NCBI GenBank assembly: GCA_905221605.1
Contig: CAJNDS010000002.1
Span: forward strand, 1,117,881-1,181,880
DNA length: 64,000 bases
Origin: Symbiodinium natans
Lineage: Eukaryota; Sar; Dinophyceae; Suessiales; Symbiodiniaceae
Direction of reading: 5' to 3'
In this document: positions 42,825 through 54,239 of the stretch, one piece after another
Numbering within the stretch: position 1 is the first letter of the stretch
How the letters are laid out: every line of letters starts with the position of its first letter
Position numbers and translations under genes: made by a program
Notes under the pieces: model-generated
What the model saw: the letters and a program-made list of their open reading frames with translations, nothing else
What the model was told of the DNA's origin: nothing
The model's database searches: none

Positions 42825-45273
42825 GTCCCCGCCGGCCTCGTGTGATGCGGAGCCATGGCCGTTCAACATGCCGTTCACCATGCCATTCGCAACGCCGTTC
42901 GCAAAGCCATTCGCGACGCCATTCACGTAGCCGTTCGTGTACCCATCTCGGCAAGCTCCGACTTAGGGTTTAGGGTTTGGGGTTTAGGGTTTCGGGTTTA
43001 GGGTTTAGTGGTTTAAGGAGCAAATTAGGGTCGGCTAGGATTTCTGCTACAGGATGCCCCTACGGGAAAACATAATGCTTGAAGGTAAGTAGTTCATTGC
43101 AGTTATACAATCCTGAAGGTTTAATTAGGGTTTAGGGTTTAGGGTTAAGGGTTTAGGGGTCCATGTACCTATATGGTATATACTTGCGCCCACAACCCTA
43201 AACCCTAAACCCAGAACACTAAACCTTAAACCCTGAACGGCTTCAGGGTCTGTGGGGTGGGCAGCAATCATTACGTAACCAGAAGAGCTTCTCAGCAAAG
43301 AGGCGCATGGGGAAGACCGCCGGCCTGGAAACCCTAAACCCTAAACCCTAAACCCTAAACCCTAAACCCTAAACCCTAAACCCTAAACCCTAAACCCTAA
43401 ACCCTACTGTACACCCTGGAGCCCAAACCCTAAGCCCGCTACACCCGGAACCTGGGGCGATGAACAGCTGAAGACGACCACACATGGTCAATCTCCCCCT
43501 AAACCCTAAACCCTAAACCCTAAACCCTAAACCCTAAACCCTAAACCCTAATGCCTCTGAAAGCAAGGCCCCCTTAACTCCCTAAATAAACTCCCTGAAT
43601 CCTAAAACCTAAGACCCTGGACCCTAAGCCCTAAATCCTAAACCCTAAGACCCTTAACCCTAAATCCTAAACGCTAAACCCTCAGACCCTAAACTCACCC
43701 TTAGCCATGAATCCTGAACCCTTGAATCACGCACAGGATTCTGTCGGCGTGGCTGACTGGACCCTTCTCGTCCTCTTTGTCCGCTTTCCTGCAGATTCTC
43801 GGGTTTACGGTTTAGGGTTCAGAATTCCCTCAACCCTAAACCCTAAATTTTAAACCCTAAACCCTATAAACCCTAAACCCGAAACCCTGAACCTTATAAA
43901 GCCTAAACCTTATAAACCCTGAACCCAAAACCCTAAATCCTAAATCTTAGTTCCGGTTTAGAGCTGAGGGCTTAGGGCTGAGGGCCTGGGGCTTAGGGCT
44001 TAGGGCTTAGGGCGGGAAACCCTCCACCCCTAACCGACTTGGCTCAAGTTTCAGGGAGTTTTTCGTTAAAGATATTATAAGAGTTCGGGGCTTGTAGGGT
44101 TTAGGTGTTGCGTTTAGGGCTTGGGGCTTAGGGTTGGAGTTTCAGACTCCAACAGTAAACTCCCCGATTTGGGTATCGGGTCTATAAGGGTGTTGAACTC
44201 GCAGGGTTCCGAACCCTAAACCCTAAACCCTAAACCCTAAACCCTAAACCCTAAACCCTAAACCCTAAACCATCCCTTTGCATAGTATCTTGGACCTATG
44301 CAAAGAGAACTAGTCTCCTCAGATCCCAGAAAGCAGCTTGGAGATGTGCCTAAGCCCTACAGGCCCTAAAAAATGGACCCTGAACCCTCAAACTCAAAAC
44401 CCTAAACAGAGGGTTTAGGGTTTAGGGTTTAGGGTTTAGGGTTTAAGGAGTGAGCTAGGGTTCACGATTGGGGGTATAGGGCTCAGAGTTGAGTGTTGGG
44501 GGTCCAGGGTGCACATTGAGAAAACACTAGCGTGGTTCATGGTAGGGGGTATAGTTTAGGTACAGGGTTGTGTAATCTATGTCGCGGGGTGTCCGGCGGG
44601 TTTGGAGTATCCAGTCTGTTTGTTCTGATGTACTTAACGGGTCATGAGCAGATAAGCAGTTCACGGAGGGGCCCCTCTTACTCCGCACAAATCCCGTACC
44701 CTAACCCCATAAAACCCAAATATGCAGAGGAACTTACATAACTTACGACTTACGAAATCGAACTCCTATATCACTGAGCCTGTAAAACGCCGCCTTACAC
44801 ATACAGGAGCCCTCCTTTACATCTCATGAGCGGTCGCATACTGTATCCGTAAACCCTAAACCCTAAACAGCTCAGGGCTTACGGTTCAGGGTCTTGAGCA
44901 ACTTCTGGGTTACATGACTGCATTAGCCGAAAAGGGTTTAGGGTTTAGGGTGTAGGTACCTTCATGAAGGTTAAAACTAAAGCTGCACTACTTCTCGCCG
45001 CGCCACTCTTTTAAGTGCCACTGACCTGTGGCTAGACCTCAAACCCCAAAACCCCAAACCCTAAACCCTCAATCCAAAACCCGCCGGAACTCCCCAAAAC
45101 CACTAAAACCCTAAACCCTAAACCCTAAACCCTAAACTTACCCTAAACCCTAAACCCTAAACCCTAAGCCGCGAAACACTTAGCGAAGCCCTTTGGCGTC
45201 CTGCGGCGCCCCGATCGCCGGCGGCTGCCATTCGCATAGGACGCACCTTGCGCCTCGTGATCCGGGACGGGAG
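42825..45273 (-). CDS. six-exon gene segment, introns rich in heptamers
   Basis: Exons right to left: 45273-45247 LPSRITRRK (donor GTGCGT); 44904-44883 KLLKTLN (GTAAGC); 44295-44271 PRYYAKG behind TTCTCTTTGCATAG; 43788-43720 KADKEDEKGPVSHADRILCV; 43324-43275 PAVFPMRLFAEKLFWL (GTAATG); 42955-42825 CRDGYTNGYVNGVANGFANG and a further NG-repeat ending EAGGD (GTTTGG). All five joins preserve phase, with junction codons Arg, Trp, Gly and Pro. The protein starts basic, has a hydrophobic segment (RILCVIQ through FWL) and then an Asn-Gly repeat. If the last donor is not used the frame stops at 42741. Family unknown. Introns 45246-44905, 44882-44296, 44270-43789 and 43719-43325 contain long CCCTAAA/TTTAGGG arrays. 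Confidence 0.7.
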
Positions 45274-45277
45274 CTGG

Positions 45278-45372
45278 AGGGTTTAGGGTTTAGGGTTTAG
45301 GGTTTAGGGTTTAGGGTTTAGGGTTTAGGGTTTAGGGTTTAGGGTTTAGGGTTTAGGGTTTAGGGTTTAGGG
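45278..45372. repeat. (TTTAGGG)n, ~13 units
   Basis: Near-perfect heptamers lying immediately upstream of the acceptor of exon 45247-45273 on the minus strand, where they read CCCTAAA. Confidence 0.95.
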
Positions 45373-46462
45373 TCCGCCGACCCTGGCGGCGTGTTGGATG
45401 GTTTTGGGGGAGGAACCCCCTCCCTTACACCCCCAAAAACCTTAAAACGCGGGGGGGGGTGGGGGGTCGGTGCACAATTTTTTCATGGGGGACGACTTCA
45501 GCACACGGGGTAGGGGCTCCTTTGGCAAAACCCCTAAACCTAAAAGCCCAGTCCGAATGAGTCCTACTTCAACCTGAAGAATTCAAGCTAGCTGAGCTCA
45601 GGAGGCTCGAGCCCGTTTCGGGCATGGAGCTCGGGTTTAGGGTTTAGGATTTAGGCGGTCCCTAAACTCGACACCCTAAGGGCTCAGGGCCTTAGGTTCT
45701 CGGGCCCAAAGCCATGAATCCTAAGCCTGACTCCTAGCAATTCCCTGCCTCGCCCTCCACGCACCTTTCCTGCGGATGGTTTAGGGTTTGGGATTTGGGG
45801 TTTAGGGTTTAGGGTTTGGGGTTTAGGGTTTAGGGAATCGGAAAAAGGAATCGGGGTAGCGGGGAGACATGGGGAGCATCTGTCACAGTCTCTACGGTTG
45901 GGTGCTGAAGGTTTATCAGTGTGAAGCTCCCTTATCAGGGTTAAGGGCTCAGAGTCCTTCATGTAGGCGCATCTGCTCAACAGCCAGGTTGCCTTTTGGG
46001 ATACTAGAAAACACCTGTTAGTCATAATCTAATGGCGCTAAGCTAGACCTAAACCCCAACACCCTACTTGACATGTGTTAGATTCAAGGGCATTTTTTGC
46101 AGAGCCACTGGCGGGCTTTCGCTCAAGCAGTTCCGATTTAGGGTGTGATGTGTTCCTTGTATGAGGCTCAGGAAAGGTCTCCAACGACCCCCTCAAACCC
46201 GAAACCCCAAACGTATTGTACTATAGAGCCGTAGATACACTCGTGCCCATCATTTGGAGATTCCCCCTGCATGTTTGAGGAGTTGAGGATTTAGGGTTCT
46301 AGGGTGAACATGTCCTCATTCTTGCAATAGGGTGTGAGGACTACTCTGCTAAGCTACCCTAGGTGCACCTTCGAATCCCCGACCCCGATATAAACCCTCA
46401 GCAAATCCGGAGCCTTCAGGGTCCCTCAAGCCTGAGAACCCAAATCCTAAAACCGTAAACCT

Positions 46463-46573
46463 TGGGATGTTCGCGCTTATACTAACAGTCCTAGATAGGG
46501 ATTAGAGTGCCCCCTAATGATTCATATGCAATCCCTATTCAGGACTGGCGATATAAGGGGGAACATCCCGACC
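46463..46573. mobile_element. hairpin element, family H2
   Basis: TTGGGATGTTCGCGCTTATA to TATAAGGGGGAACATCCCGA. Confidence 0.85.
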
Positions 46574-46662
46574 TGAATCCGAGACAGCCAGCTTTAACGC
46601 CCTACACCCTAAACCCTGAACCCTGAACCCTAAACCCTAAACACTCAACCCTGAACCCCTAC

Positions 46663-46734
46663 TCTTCTTCCGAGGCCTCAGGGAGGCGGGCGTAGCTGTC
46701 CAAACACGCCTCCGTTCCGCGGACTTCCGGATTT
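46663..46734 (-). CDS. exon, acidic C-terminal half
   Basis: GCCGTCCAAGCCTCAG opens NPEVRGTEACLDSYARLPEA then SEE, ending in phase 2 at GTAGGGGTT, the same donor type as 14269. GC3 is 17 of 24. Upstream of the 42.8-45.3 kb gene, but at least one linking exon is missing. Confidence 0.65.
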
Positions 46735-47323
46735 CTGAGGCTTGGACGGCTTCGGGTTTAGGGTTTAGGGTGTCAATTCAGGGTTTAGGGTTTAGGGCTT
46801 GGAGGGTTGAGGGTTTTCGGGTTTGGGGTTGGAATATGAATCGTCTGTACCCCTACTCAGATAAACTTTGTCCAGTGCTGTTTCAATGACATGTTGTTGA
46901 ACCGGAAAACGTATATTAAACACAAATACTATAATCCAGAACGAAGCAATAAAGTTTAAAAGTGACGACATGAACCAAGACAGTACAAAACCTTAGTTCT
47001 ACTCAAAATTCAGCGTGAATGAAATACATTTATAGAACCGAGAAACTACACACATGTTTTTGAGTACAGTGCCGAAGCGTCACAGTTTTATTGTTGCTTT
47101 ACTAGGTTTAAATGGTAAACCTACGTACAAGGGGAATAAGCTAGCCCTAAACCCTAAACCCTAAAACCCTACTCTGGGTCCTAGCTGTTGCTTAAAGTAA
47201 GTACATGCTCTATGTAGGGTTTAGGGTTTATATAGAGTTTACGATTTAGGGTTTAGAAGCCTTAACAAAGAAACGGACGCCTTATGTTGGAGCCCTGGAC
47301 CCTGAGCCCTCAACCCAAAACAC

Positions 47324-47417
47324 GGCACAAGCTCTGCGCCGCAACTCGTCCTCGCGACTGAGCATTAGACCCTAAGCCCTAGACCCGAAACGCATCACCA
47401 ACTAGGGGCCGCAACTC
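47324..47417 (-). CDS. two short exons in phase
   Basis: Exon 47392-47417 (acceptor TGCAGCCAAG) reads ELRPLVGD and ends at GTTTCGGG. Exon 47324-47357 (acceptor TAATGCTCAG) reads REDELRRRACA and ends at GTGTTTTGGG. The join codon is Ala. The intron between them (34 nt) is very short and heptamer-derived, so an alternative parse is possible. Confidence 0.45.
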
Positions 47418-48165
47418 CTTGGCTGCACTCAGGAGGGTAGCTGTAAATTAAACTTTTAGCTGCCTTAGTAAGAAACCCAATAAACCCAAAAAAAGGTAAG
47501 GATCTAAAGTTACAGTAAAGTACCACAAAGACTCAAGCTCGAGCCTGAGCATCGCAAAGGAGGGGGCGCTGTATCCTGGTCGGCTTAAGACGTGCTTGGG
47601 GTTACCCGGAGACTCATGTTGAGGGTCTAGGGTGTGGGGGGGTTTAGGATTTAGGGTTTAGTGCAGGGTTGAGGGTTTAGTGCAGGGAATAGGGTGTAGG
47701 GTTTGGGGTCTAGGCCGCTTAGAGTTGTTGTTTGTGACTGAGGGGGCTTAGGTTTCAGGGTTTCAGGGCTTCAGGGCTTGGGACTTGGTGTTTTGGGGAT
47801 TGCTCTTGGTGTTGGTAATTCATGATCATGGGCTTAGAACTTAAATGTTGGCGGGGGTTCAGGACATCATTTGTTGGGGGTTTAGGATCTAGCTTTGGGG
47901 CTTAGATTTGTGGCTTCGGGGCTTCACGCTCATCGCCGCTTTCGAAATGGGGCCATGAAAGCCCCTATACCCCTCAAGCGCTAACCTCTAAAGCCCTACA
48001 CCCCCCCCTAAACTCTTAGACTCTAAAGCCTAAGCCCCCTAAGGCCCTCAAGCCCTCATCTCCCAAATCACGAAGAAACCCCTCAGAAGCCTAAACCCAA
48101 ATATCAACAGCCTTAGCCCCTAAGCCCTAAGGAACCAAAAACCCTGAGCCCACCCTCACAAAAAA

Positions 48166-48182
48166 AAAAAAAAAAACCCTAA
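48166..48182. repeat. poly-A run
   Basis: About 17 A on the plus strand abutting CCCTAAA units. Confidence 0.9.
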
Positions 48183-48282
48183 ACCCTAAACCCGCCTAAA
48201 CCCTAGCACCCTAAGCCTACACCCTAAACCCTGAACCCTGAACCCTAAACCCTAATCCCCCTCCCCTCTATAAAGCCTACAC

Positions 48283-48340
48283 CCCATCGCACTGAGGCAT
48301 GCGCCTATCGGCAGGGTTGGGCTGGCAAAGCTGCGGCAAC
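48283..48340 (-). CDS. exon
   Basis: ACCACGCATCTCCTTCCAG opens LPQLCQPNPADRRMPQCDG, ending at GTGTAGG in phase 0. GC3 is 13 of 19. Confidence 0.55.
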
Positions 48341-48380
48341 CTGGAAGGAGATGCGTGGTTTGGGGGTTAAGGTTTAGGAT

Positions 48381-48617
48381 TTAGGGTTTAGGGTTTGGGG
48401 CTTGGGGTTTAGGGGGTTTGGTGCTTGTAGTCAGCTTAGCGCCTCGAGATGCGTGTCGTGTGAGAGAGTCGTCAATCGCGCTTTGAAAAGGTACCAAAAC
48501 TCGAGTCTTGGCGCCTCGAGACGCGTTTCGTGTGAGAGGGTCGTCGATCGCGGCCTTGTGTTTTTTTGATCCTTTCTTTTTTTCTTTTTGATCCTTTTGC
48601 ATTTCTTTTTGATCCAT
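48381..48617 (-). CDS. Lys-rich frame with internal repeat; weak
   Basis: 78 codons beginning MDQKEMQKDQKEKKKGSKKH. AIDDPLTRNASRGAK is repeated as AIDDSLTRHASRGAK through a ~47-bp direct repeat. The C-terminal PNPKP comes from heptamers. No splice support. Confidence 0.25.
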   Translation of the reverse strand: MDQKEMQKDQKEKKKGSKKHKAAIDDPLTRNASRGAKTRVLVPFQSAIDDSLTRHASRGAKLTTSTKPPKPQAPNPKP

Positions 48618-48824
48618 TTGTTTTGATCCCTATCCCGTGTTTTGGGGGGTGAGGCGAAGAAGTTAAGAATTGCAGGCGTGCTGGTAGCATTGTTGTTTTG
48701 AAGGGGGAAGGGGGAGGGGCGGTGGTTTTGACCCTATACTTGCTCCCAAACCCTAAACCCTAAACCCTAAACCCCAAACCCTACACCCTAAACCCTAGAC
48801 CCTAGACTCTAGACCCCAAACAAC

Positions 48825-49509
48825 TCTGAAGCCGAATGGCAGCTGCTCGCACTCCGCCAGGTCGTAACGGCCTTGGTGGTGATGGCGGTGTATGGTTTAG
48901 GTTTTAGGGTTTAGGGTTGAATGGCTGAATTTAGGCTCAAAAAGGTAGAGATTATGTGGCAGGGTGCATAGGCTTACAGAAGGTTTGGGGTTAGGGTTTG
49001 TGGGTTCTGCTCAGGGTTATTTAGGGTTTTAGGGGGGTGTAGAAGACTTACACCCTAAACCCTAAACCCTAAACCCTAAACCCAAAACCCAAAACCCAAA
49101 ACCCTAAACCCTAAACCCTAAACCCTAAACCCTAAACGGTGATCTTTGGCACATGGAGTCGCACCATAGGCAGGGCAAGTCAGCCCCCAGCTCTAAAATC
49201 CGACCCCGGCTTGATTCTAGGGTTTAGGGTTTAGGGTTTAGGGTTTAGGGTTTAGGGTTTAGGGTTTAACCAGGATTGGGGTTTGGGGTTTAGAGTTTAA
49301 CTCGGTTTAGGGCTTGGGGTTTGGGGTTTCGGGTTTAGGGTTGGGGTTCAGGGTTTTGGGTTCTAAGATGCTGGATCAAAACCCTCAGTAAGGCGGTAGT
49401 TGGAACCCTCTTGCATAGAGCTCACCAAGGGGAACGCTACAGCCAACACTTGGTAATCTTCAAAGGCAACCTTGCTGAGGCAACGGCTGGGGAAATACAG
49501 GTCCAGCGC
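48825..49509 (-). CDS. three-exon gene segment
   Basis: Exon 49426-49509 (acceptor TTCGGGAGCATCAG, donor GTGAGC) reads ALDLYFPSRCLSKVAFEDYQ then VLAVAFPL. Exon 49138-49192 (acceptor GTCGGATTTTAG, donor GTTTAGGG) reads SWGLTCPAYGATPCAKDH. Exon 48825-48871 (acceptor CACCACCAAG, donor GTTGTTTGG) reads RYDLAECEQLPFGFR. Phases join 0, then 1/2 through an Arg codon. A further 5' exon at 49770-49786 (VKQSG, phase 0 out) fits. Family unknown; several Cys. Confidence 0.7.
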
Positions 49510-50226
49510 CTGATGCTCCCGAAGAGCTTAAGACCCTTAATTCAGGAACTTTAGGGGGTTTAGGGTTTAGGGTTTAGGGGTTAGGGGTTAGGGTTTAGGG
49601 TTTTGGGTTTAGGGTTTAGGGTTTAGGGTTTGGGGTTTAGGGTTTAGGGTTTAGGGTTTAGGGTTTAGGGTTTAGGATTTAGGGTTTAGGGTTTAGGGTT
49701 TTGGGTTTTGGGTTTAGGGTCTTCCCTTAAACAACCCCTTCATAGCTCAAGGGCAATGCTCGCTACGACGCCGCTTTGCTTGACCACTTGCATTGAAGGT
49801 TCGTGGATACTAAGTGGCGTTTCGAATTTAGCATTTGGGGTAAACCTAAACCCGAATCCCTAGACCCTAAACCCTATCCATGAACATGCAGCAATTAGGG
49901 CTTCGCTGAAGCGACCTGCTTTCAGGGCTTTAGCTTAAGTGCTCATGAGGGGTGCCCCTTGTAGGGTTTAGGGAGCAGGGGACATTTCTGGCTTGGGGAT
50001 TGAGGGTCGGATCCGGCTTCGGGTTGAAAAGTTAAGGTTCAGGGTTAGGGCCCCTAAACCCTAAACCCTAAACCCTAAACCCTAAACCCTAAACCCCAAA
50101 CCCCAAACCCTAAACCCAGGGGTTGGGGCTTAGGAGCTAGAGCAGTTTATAAAGGCTCCAGGACGTAGCCCTTCAACCTTCCCACCCTGGAGGCAAAATA
50201 AATCCCCAACCCACCGGGAACCCTTT

Positions 50227-50337
50227 AAATCCCTAAGGGTCCATGTACATAGATAGTATATACTTGGGCCTTTAAGGGGGTTCCCCAATTAGTAGCTTTA
50301 GGGACCAAGTATATACCATATGGGTACATGGACCCTT
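50227..50337. mobile_element. intact hairpin element, family H1
   Basis: AAGGGTCCATGTACATAGAT, AGTATATACTTGGGCC at left; GGACCAAGTATATACCATAT, GGGTACATGGACCCTT at right. The full 110 bp folds on itself. Confidence 0.9.
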
Positions 50338-52465
50338 GGAATCCCAGAATGTTGATCACTCAGAAGCGTTCGGCGGCGCTGACGCTTCACAGAGCTGTCG
50401 CCTGCACGGGGTCGCTCTTTTGGTCTGTTTTTGCGCCGTCAATAGCGTTGCAAGCCATCCGCAAGATAGAGTTTCTGTCGTCGAAGGACAATGGCTATGT
50501 CGGCCGCTGCAGCTTGAAGCGGGGCGTCTCCTCGCACTCCTTTGCTAAGCTCGTCGATGCCCGTATAAAACCCTAAACCCAAGAACCTACGGCAAACTTC
50601 AAAAAAATGGAACATCCTTCCCCCCCCATACCCCAAAAGGATTTCTGAAGGGAATCCTAGCTCTAATTATCCCTAACCATGTACAAACTTTCGAAACCTT
50701 AACCCTAAACCCTAAACCCTAAACCCGAAAACTCGAAAAACCCGAAACCCTAAACCCCAAGCCCTAAACCTCAAACGGTTTAGGGTATCCCGTGGGTGTC
50801 TCCACTCATCTTGAGCCCGCTCTGACCTCCACCGGTCTGGCCTCCCTGCCAACGCTTCGCCACCAGAGGGTTTAGGGTTTAGGGTTTAGGGTTTAGGGTT
50901 CAGGGTTTCGGGTTTAGGGTTGGAAGACAACTTCCGGAAGAGACTTCCTGGGCGGGATGCCTTGTACGAAGCTTCCGCATGCCGTAGATGGAGGGTCTAG
51001 GGTTTAGGATTTAGGGTTTAGGGCTAGGGTTCGGGGTCTGGGGTTTTAGATCGGCCTAGGCTACAATCATGGCCCGGGTTAAGGGTCTTGGAAGGTATTA
51101 GGGGAACCTCTTAGGGACCCAACTCTAAACCCTAAACCCTAAACCCCGAACCCTAAACCCTAAACCCGAAACCCTAAACCCTAAACCCTAAACCCTAAAC
51201 CCTAAACCCTAAACCCTAAACCCTAAACCTCAGCTTAGACCCGCCCCCCTTCTCCCGCCAGGCCTCAAAGAAAAGCTTTGGATGCTGAGGCAGTTCCCCT
51301 GCCCTGGACAGCCATCGTGTCATCGGGTTTAGGGTTTAGGGTTTAGGGTTTAGGGTTTAGGGTTTAGGGTTAGGGTTTAGGGTTTAGGGTTTAGGGATAC
51401 TATAGGCTGTGAGGGTTTGGGGGGTATATTATAGGGTTTAGGGCTTTAGGGTGCTAGGGTTTGGGGGGATATCGTATCGTGGGTTTCTCTACTACCCCCT
51501 TCTATGCTACCCCCCCTTAGGTTCCCCCTGAAATAACCTCAATTAGGCTTCATTATCGGATAAAATCCCTAAATAGCCGTAATTCTGGGGGCAACCCAGG
51601 GGGGGATGGTAGTAATAGAGGGGGATAGTAGGGGAACCGGTGATGTCAACTTGGGTAAGCCTACAACCGAGTCTGCTCCGGTTGAAAGATGGCCTCTCAA
51701 CCCTAAACCCTTCACCCTCTAAACCCTGAACCCTAAAGCCTGAACCACTCTTTCATATATAATATAAATGTTAATGACTTTGCGGGCAAGGTCCTATATT
51801 TAGCGGGCAAGGTCCTATATTTAGCGGGCAAGGTCATATATTTAGCGGGCAAGGTCATATATTTAGCGGGCAAGGTCATATATTTAGTGGGCAAGGTCCA
51901 TTGGCTAAAAAATGACCTTGCCCACTAAATATATGACCTTGCCCGCTAAAGGGCGACCTTGCCCACTAAATATATGACCTTGCCCGCTAAATATATGACC
52001 TTGCCCGCTAAATATAGGACCTTGCCCGCTAAATATATGACCTTGCCCGCTAAATATATGGCCCGGGCCAGGTCATATATTTAGCGGGCAAGGTCATATA
52101 TTTAGCGGGCAAGGTCCTATATTTAGCGGGCAAGGTCCTATATTTAGCGGGCAAGGTCCTATATTTAGCGGGCAAGGTCCTATATTTAGCGGGCAAGGTC
52201 ATATATTTAGCGGGCAAGGTCATATATTTAGCGGGCAAGGTCATATATTTAGTGGGCAAGGCAGGTGGGTCCCCCCCCCCCCCCCCCCCCCCCCCCCACC
52301 CCCCCCCCCACCCCCCCCCCCCCCCACCCCCGCCCCCCCACCCCCACCCCCCCCCCCACCCTCCCACCCCCCCCCCCCCCCCCCCCCCCCCACCCCACCC
52401 CCCCCCCCAACACCAACCTCCCCGCCCCGAGCCCCCCCCCCCCCGCCCCCCCGCCCCCCCCCCCC

Positions 52466-52496
<31 letters not shown>

Positions 52497-54213
52497 TGGA
52501 GCCCCGCAAAAAAGTCGATTCAAGATGGCTTCCAAAGAATAAGTTCCCGAATGACCGCGCCTGTTTTTGAGGCCCCTGAAGCCCCTCAAACGACTCAAGA
52601 ACTCAAGATGGCTTCCAAAGAATAAGTTCCCGAATGGAAACATGTGGTTAACAAATCCATTCTGTTGACCACGTTGGTTTTCTTGTCCGCTCGAAACAGA
52701 AACATGTGGTTGACAAATCCATTCTGTTGACCACGTTTGGTTTTCTTGTCCGCTTGAAACAAACACATGTGGTTAACAAATCCATTCTGTTGACCACGTG
52801 CCTAGAGAAGAAGGAGGTTGGATATTTTTCCTAATGGTGTGGGACCCAATGGGCGGGTGGGTATTCCCCTGTGGCCTTGAAAGCTGCTCAACTAGTGAAT
52901 GCTTGGACCAGAGATGCTGAACCCTAAACCCTAAACCCTAAACCCTAAACCCTAAACCCTGATGCTTGGCCGTCTACAGTAAAGCGCCTGCAAGGTCGGG
53001 AGCTCCCGGCACACCCCTTCGAAACCCCTAAGCACGAAACCCTAAAACCCGAAACCCGATACCCGAAACCCGATACCCGAAACCCTAAAACCCGAAACCC
53101 TAAACCCTAAATCAAAAACCATGCCTCCAATGAAAGAAAGACCCTCTCAGCGCTTCAGTGTGTGATTATTGAGGGCAGTTCGCCCGATAGGGGATTCCCC
53201 AACATGATATGACCTGTATTAAATACCGGAGCCGCCCAACCGGGCAGATTTACTCCTAACCCTACACCCTAAACCCTAAACCCATTGTCGGAAACGCCCA
53301 TTGGGGAGCTTACGAAAATCAGGGACCCCGAATATAGTCCCTCAAATAGTAGGATCCCCTTATAATAAGGACCTACCCTAAAATCGTGAACCCTAAACCC
53401 TAAACCCTAAACCCTAAACCCTAAACCCTAAACCCTAATTAAACCCTAAACCCATTGTCGGAAACCCACCATTGTGGGGTTTGGCTGCCACAGAATCACT
53501 GAGGCAGCAGCGTCACCATTCGCAGCAGATAGCCGAGGCAATAGAGCCCCGAGAACCTGTGCTGGGGTTCTTAAGGGACAGGGTTTAGGGTTTAGGATTA
53601 GGGTTTAGTGATTTAGGGTTGAGGGTGTAGGGTTTAGGGTTTAGGGTTTCGGGTTTCGGATTTAGGGTTTAGGGTGTTGACCGCTGGGACTCCCGAAAGT
53701 CGAAGCATCGAAGCCCCTCACCGGCCATAAATGCAGTTGTCCCCCTGGTTCTCAGTAGGGAATGAAGGGAATGAGGGCCCTATACATACCCTTTAAGGGA
53801 TTATGCAGGGTACTCATTCCCTCATTCCCTACTAAGATACTAGGAGCCAGCCAGTTGTAATTGGGTTACCTGGTTAGTAGGGAATGAGGGAATGAGGGCC
53901 CTATATGAAGGAGGGTTCATATTTCTTGTACCCCCCAAAAAGGACACGAAGTGTATACACTCACCAATATTTAAAAAGGAACCTTATATACACTCACCAA
54001 TAAAAGTAATATAACCCCTGATTCATATACACCCTTTAAGGGATTATATGGGGTACTCGTTCCCGCATTCCCTACTAGGAACCAGCCAGTTGTAATTGGG
54101 TTACTGAGTACCCTGAAACCTTAACCCTGAACCCTAAACCCTAATCCCAGCACCTCAAAGTCTTCGAAGTTGCCAAGATTCCGACACAGCTTCCAATCCA
54201 CACGGGCAAGTAA
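50328..54213 (+). CDS. multi-exon plus-strand gene model
   Basis: Exon 50364-50562 (possible start ATG 50328, inside the H1 end) reads KRSAALTLHRAVACTGSLFW through VSSHSFAKLVDA, GC3 about 64%, donor GTATAA. Exon 50784-50869 reads YPVGVSTHLEPALTSTGLAS. Exon 50927-50994 reads TTSGRDFLGGMPCTKLPHAV. Exon 51262-51326 follows TTCTCCCGCCAG and reads PQRKALDAEAVPLPWTAIVS. Exon 51632-51654 (donor GTAAGC) reads EPVMSTW and begins inside an H5 end. Exon 53159-53177 reads CVIIEG. Exon 53494-53582 reads SLRQQRHHSQQIAEAIEPRE. Exon 54151-54213 follows TAATCCCAG, reads HLKVFEVAKIPTQLPIHTGK and ends in TAA. All adjacent joins keep phase except the unresolved gap 51654-53159, which contains iterons and poly-C. 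The basic N-terminus could be a targeting signal. Family unknown. Confidence 0.6.
51488..51642. mobile_element. hairpin element, family H5
   Basis: ACTACCCCCTTCTATGCTAC, CTTAGGTTCCCCCTG at left; GGGGGCAACCCAGGGGGGG, GGGGATAGTAGGGGAACC at right. The right end supplies the AG of the exon starting at 51632. Confidence 0.8.
51783..52262. repeat. 21-bp iterons in alternating orientation
   Basis: GCGGGCAAGGTCATATATTTA units: about five in one direction (51783-51900), about seven inverted (51908-52062), then about nine in the first direction (52066-52262). The two switches make large palindromes (near 51905 and 52064). The minus frame repeats LPAKYMT because 21 is a multiple of three. Confidence 0.95.
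52267..52498. repeat. ~230-bp poly-C tract
   Basis: Almost pure C with scattered A/G/T. Directly adjoins the iterons. Length may be an assembly or sequencing artefact. Confidence 0.9.
52518..52795. repeat. two small tandem repeats
   Basis: AAGATGGCTTCCAAAGAATA occurs at about 52522 and 52607. ACATGTGGTTAACAAATCCA followed by TTCTGTTGACCACGT occurs three times at ~63-bp spacing, each an imperfect dyad GTGGTTAACA/TGTTGACCAC. Confidence 0.85.
53755..54077. mobile_element. two adjacent H4 hairpins
   Basis: GTAGGGAATGAAGGGAATGA to TCATTCCCTCATTCCCTACT (53755-53832), then a longer copy 53877-54077. They lie in the intron before the last exon of the plus gene. Confidence 0.8.
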
Positions 54214-54239
54214 AAAGTGGTTTTAGACCGCGTGATATC

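Noticed and set aside
43475-43492. Micro-exon LFIAP behind GGTCGTCTTCAG
   Set aside because: Good acceptor, but including it breaks the otherwise consistent phase between exons 43720-43788 and 43275-43324.
51783-52262. Possible CRISPR array
   Set aside because: Direct tandem 21-bp units without spacers, inverted in blocks, in a eukaryotic context.
52050-52766. 238-codon minus frame with Gly-rich and LPAKYMT repeats
   Set aside because: Translation of poly-C and 21-bp iterons; no codon bias outside repeats.
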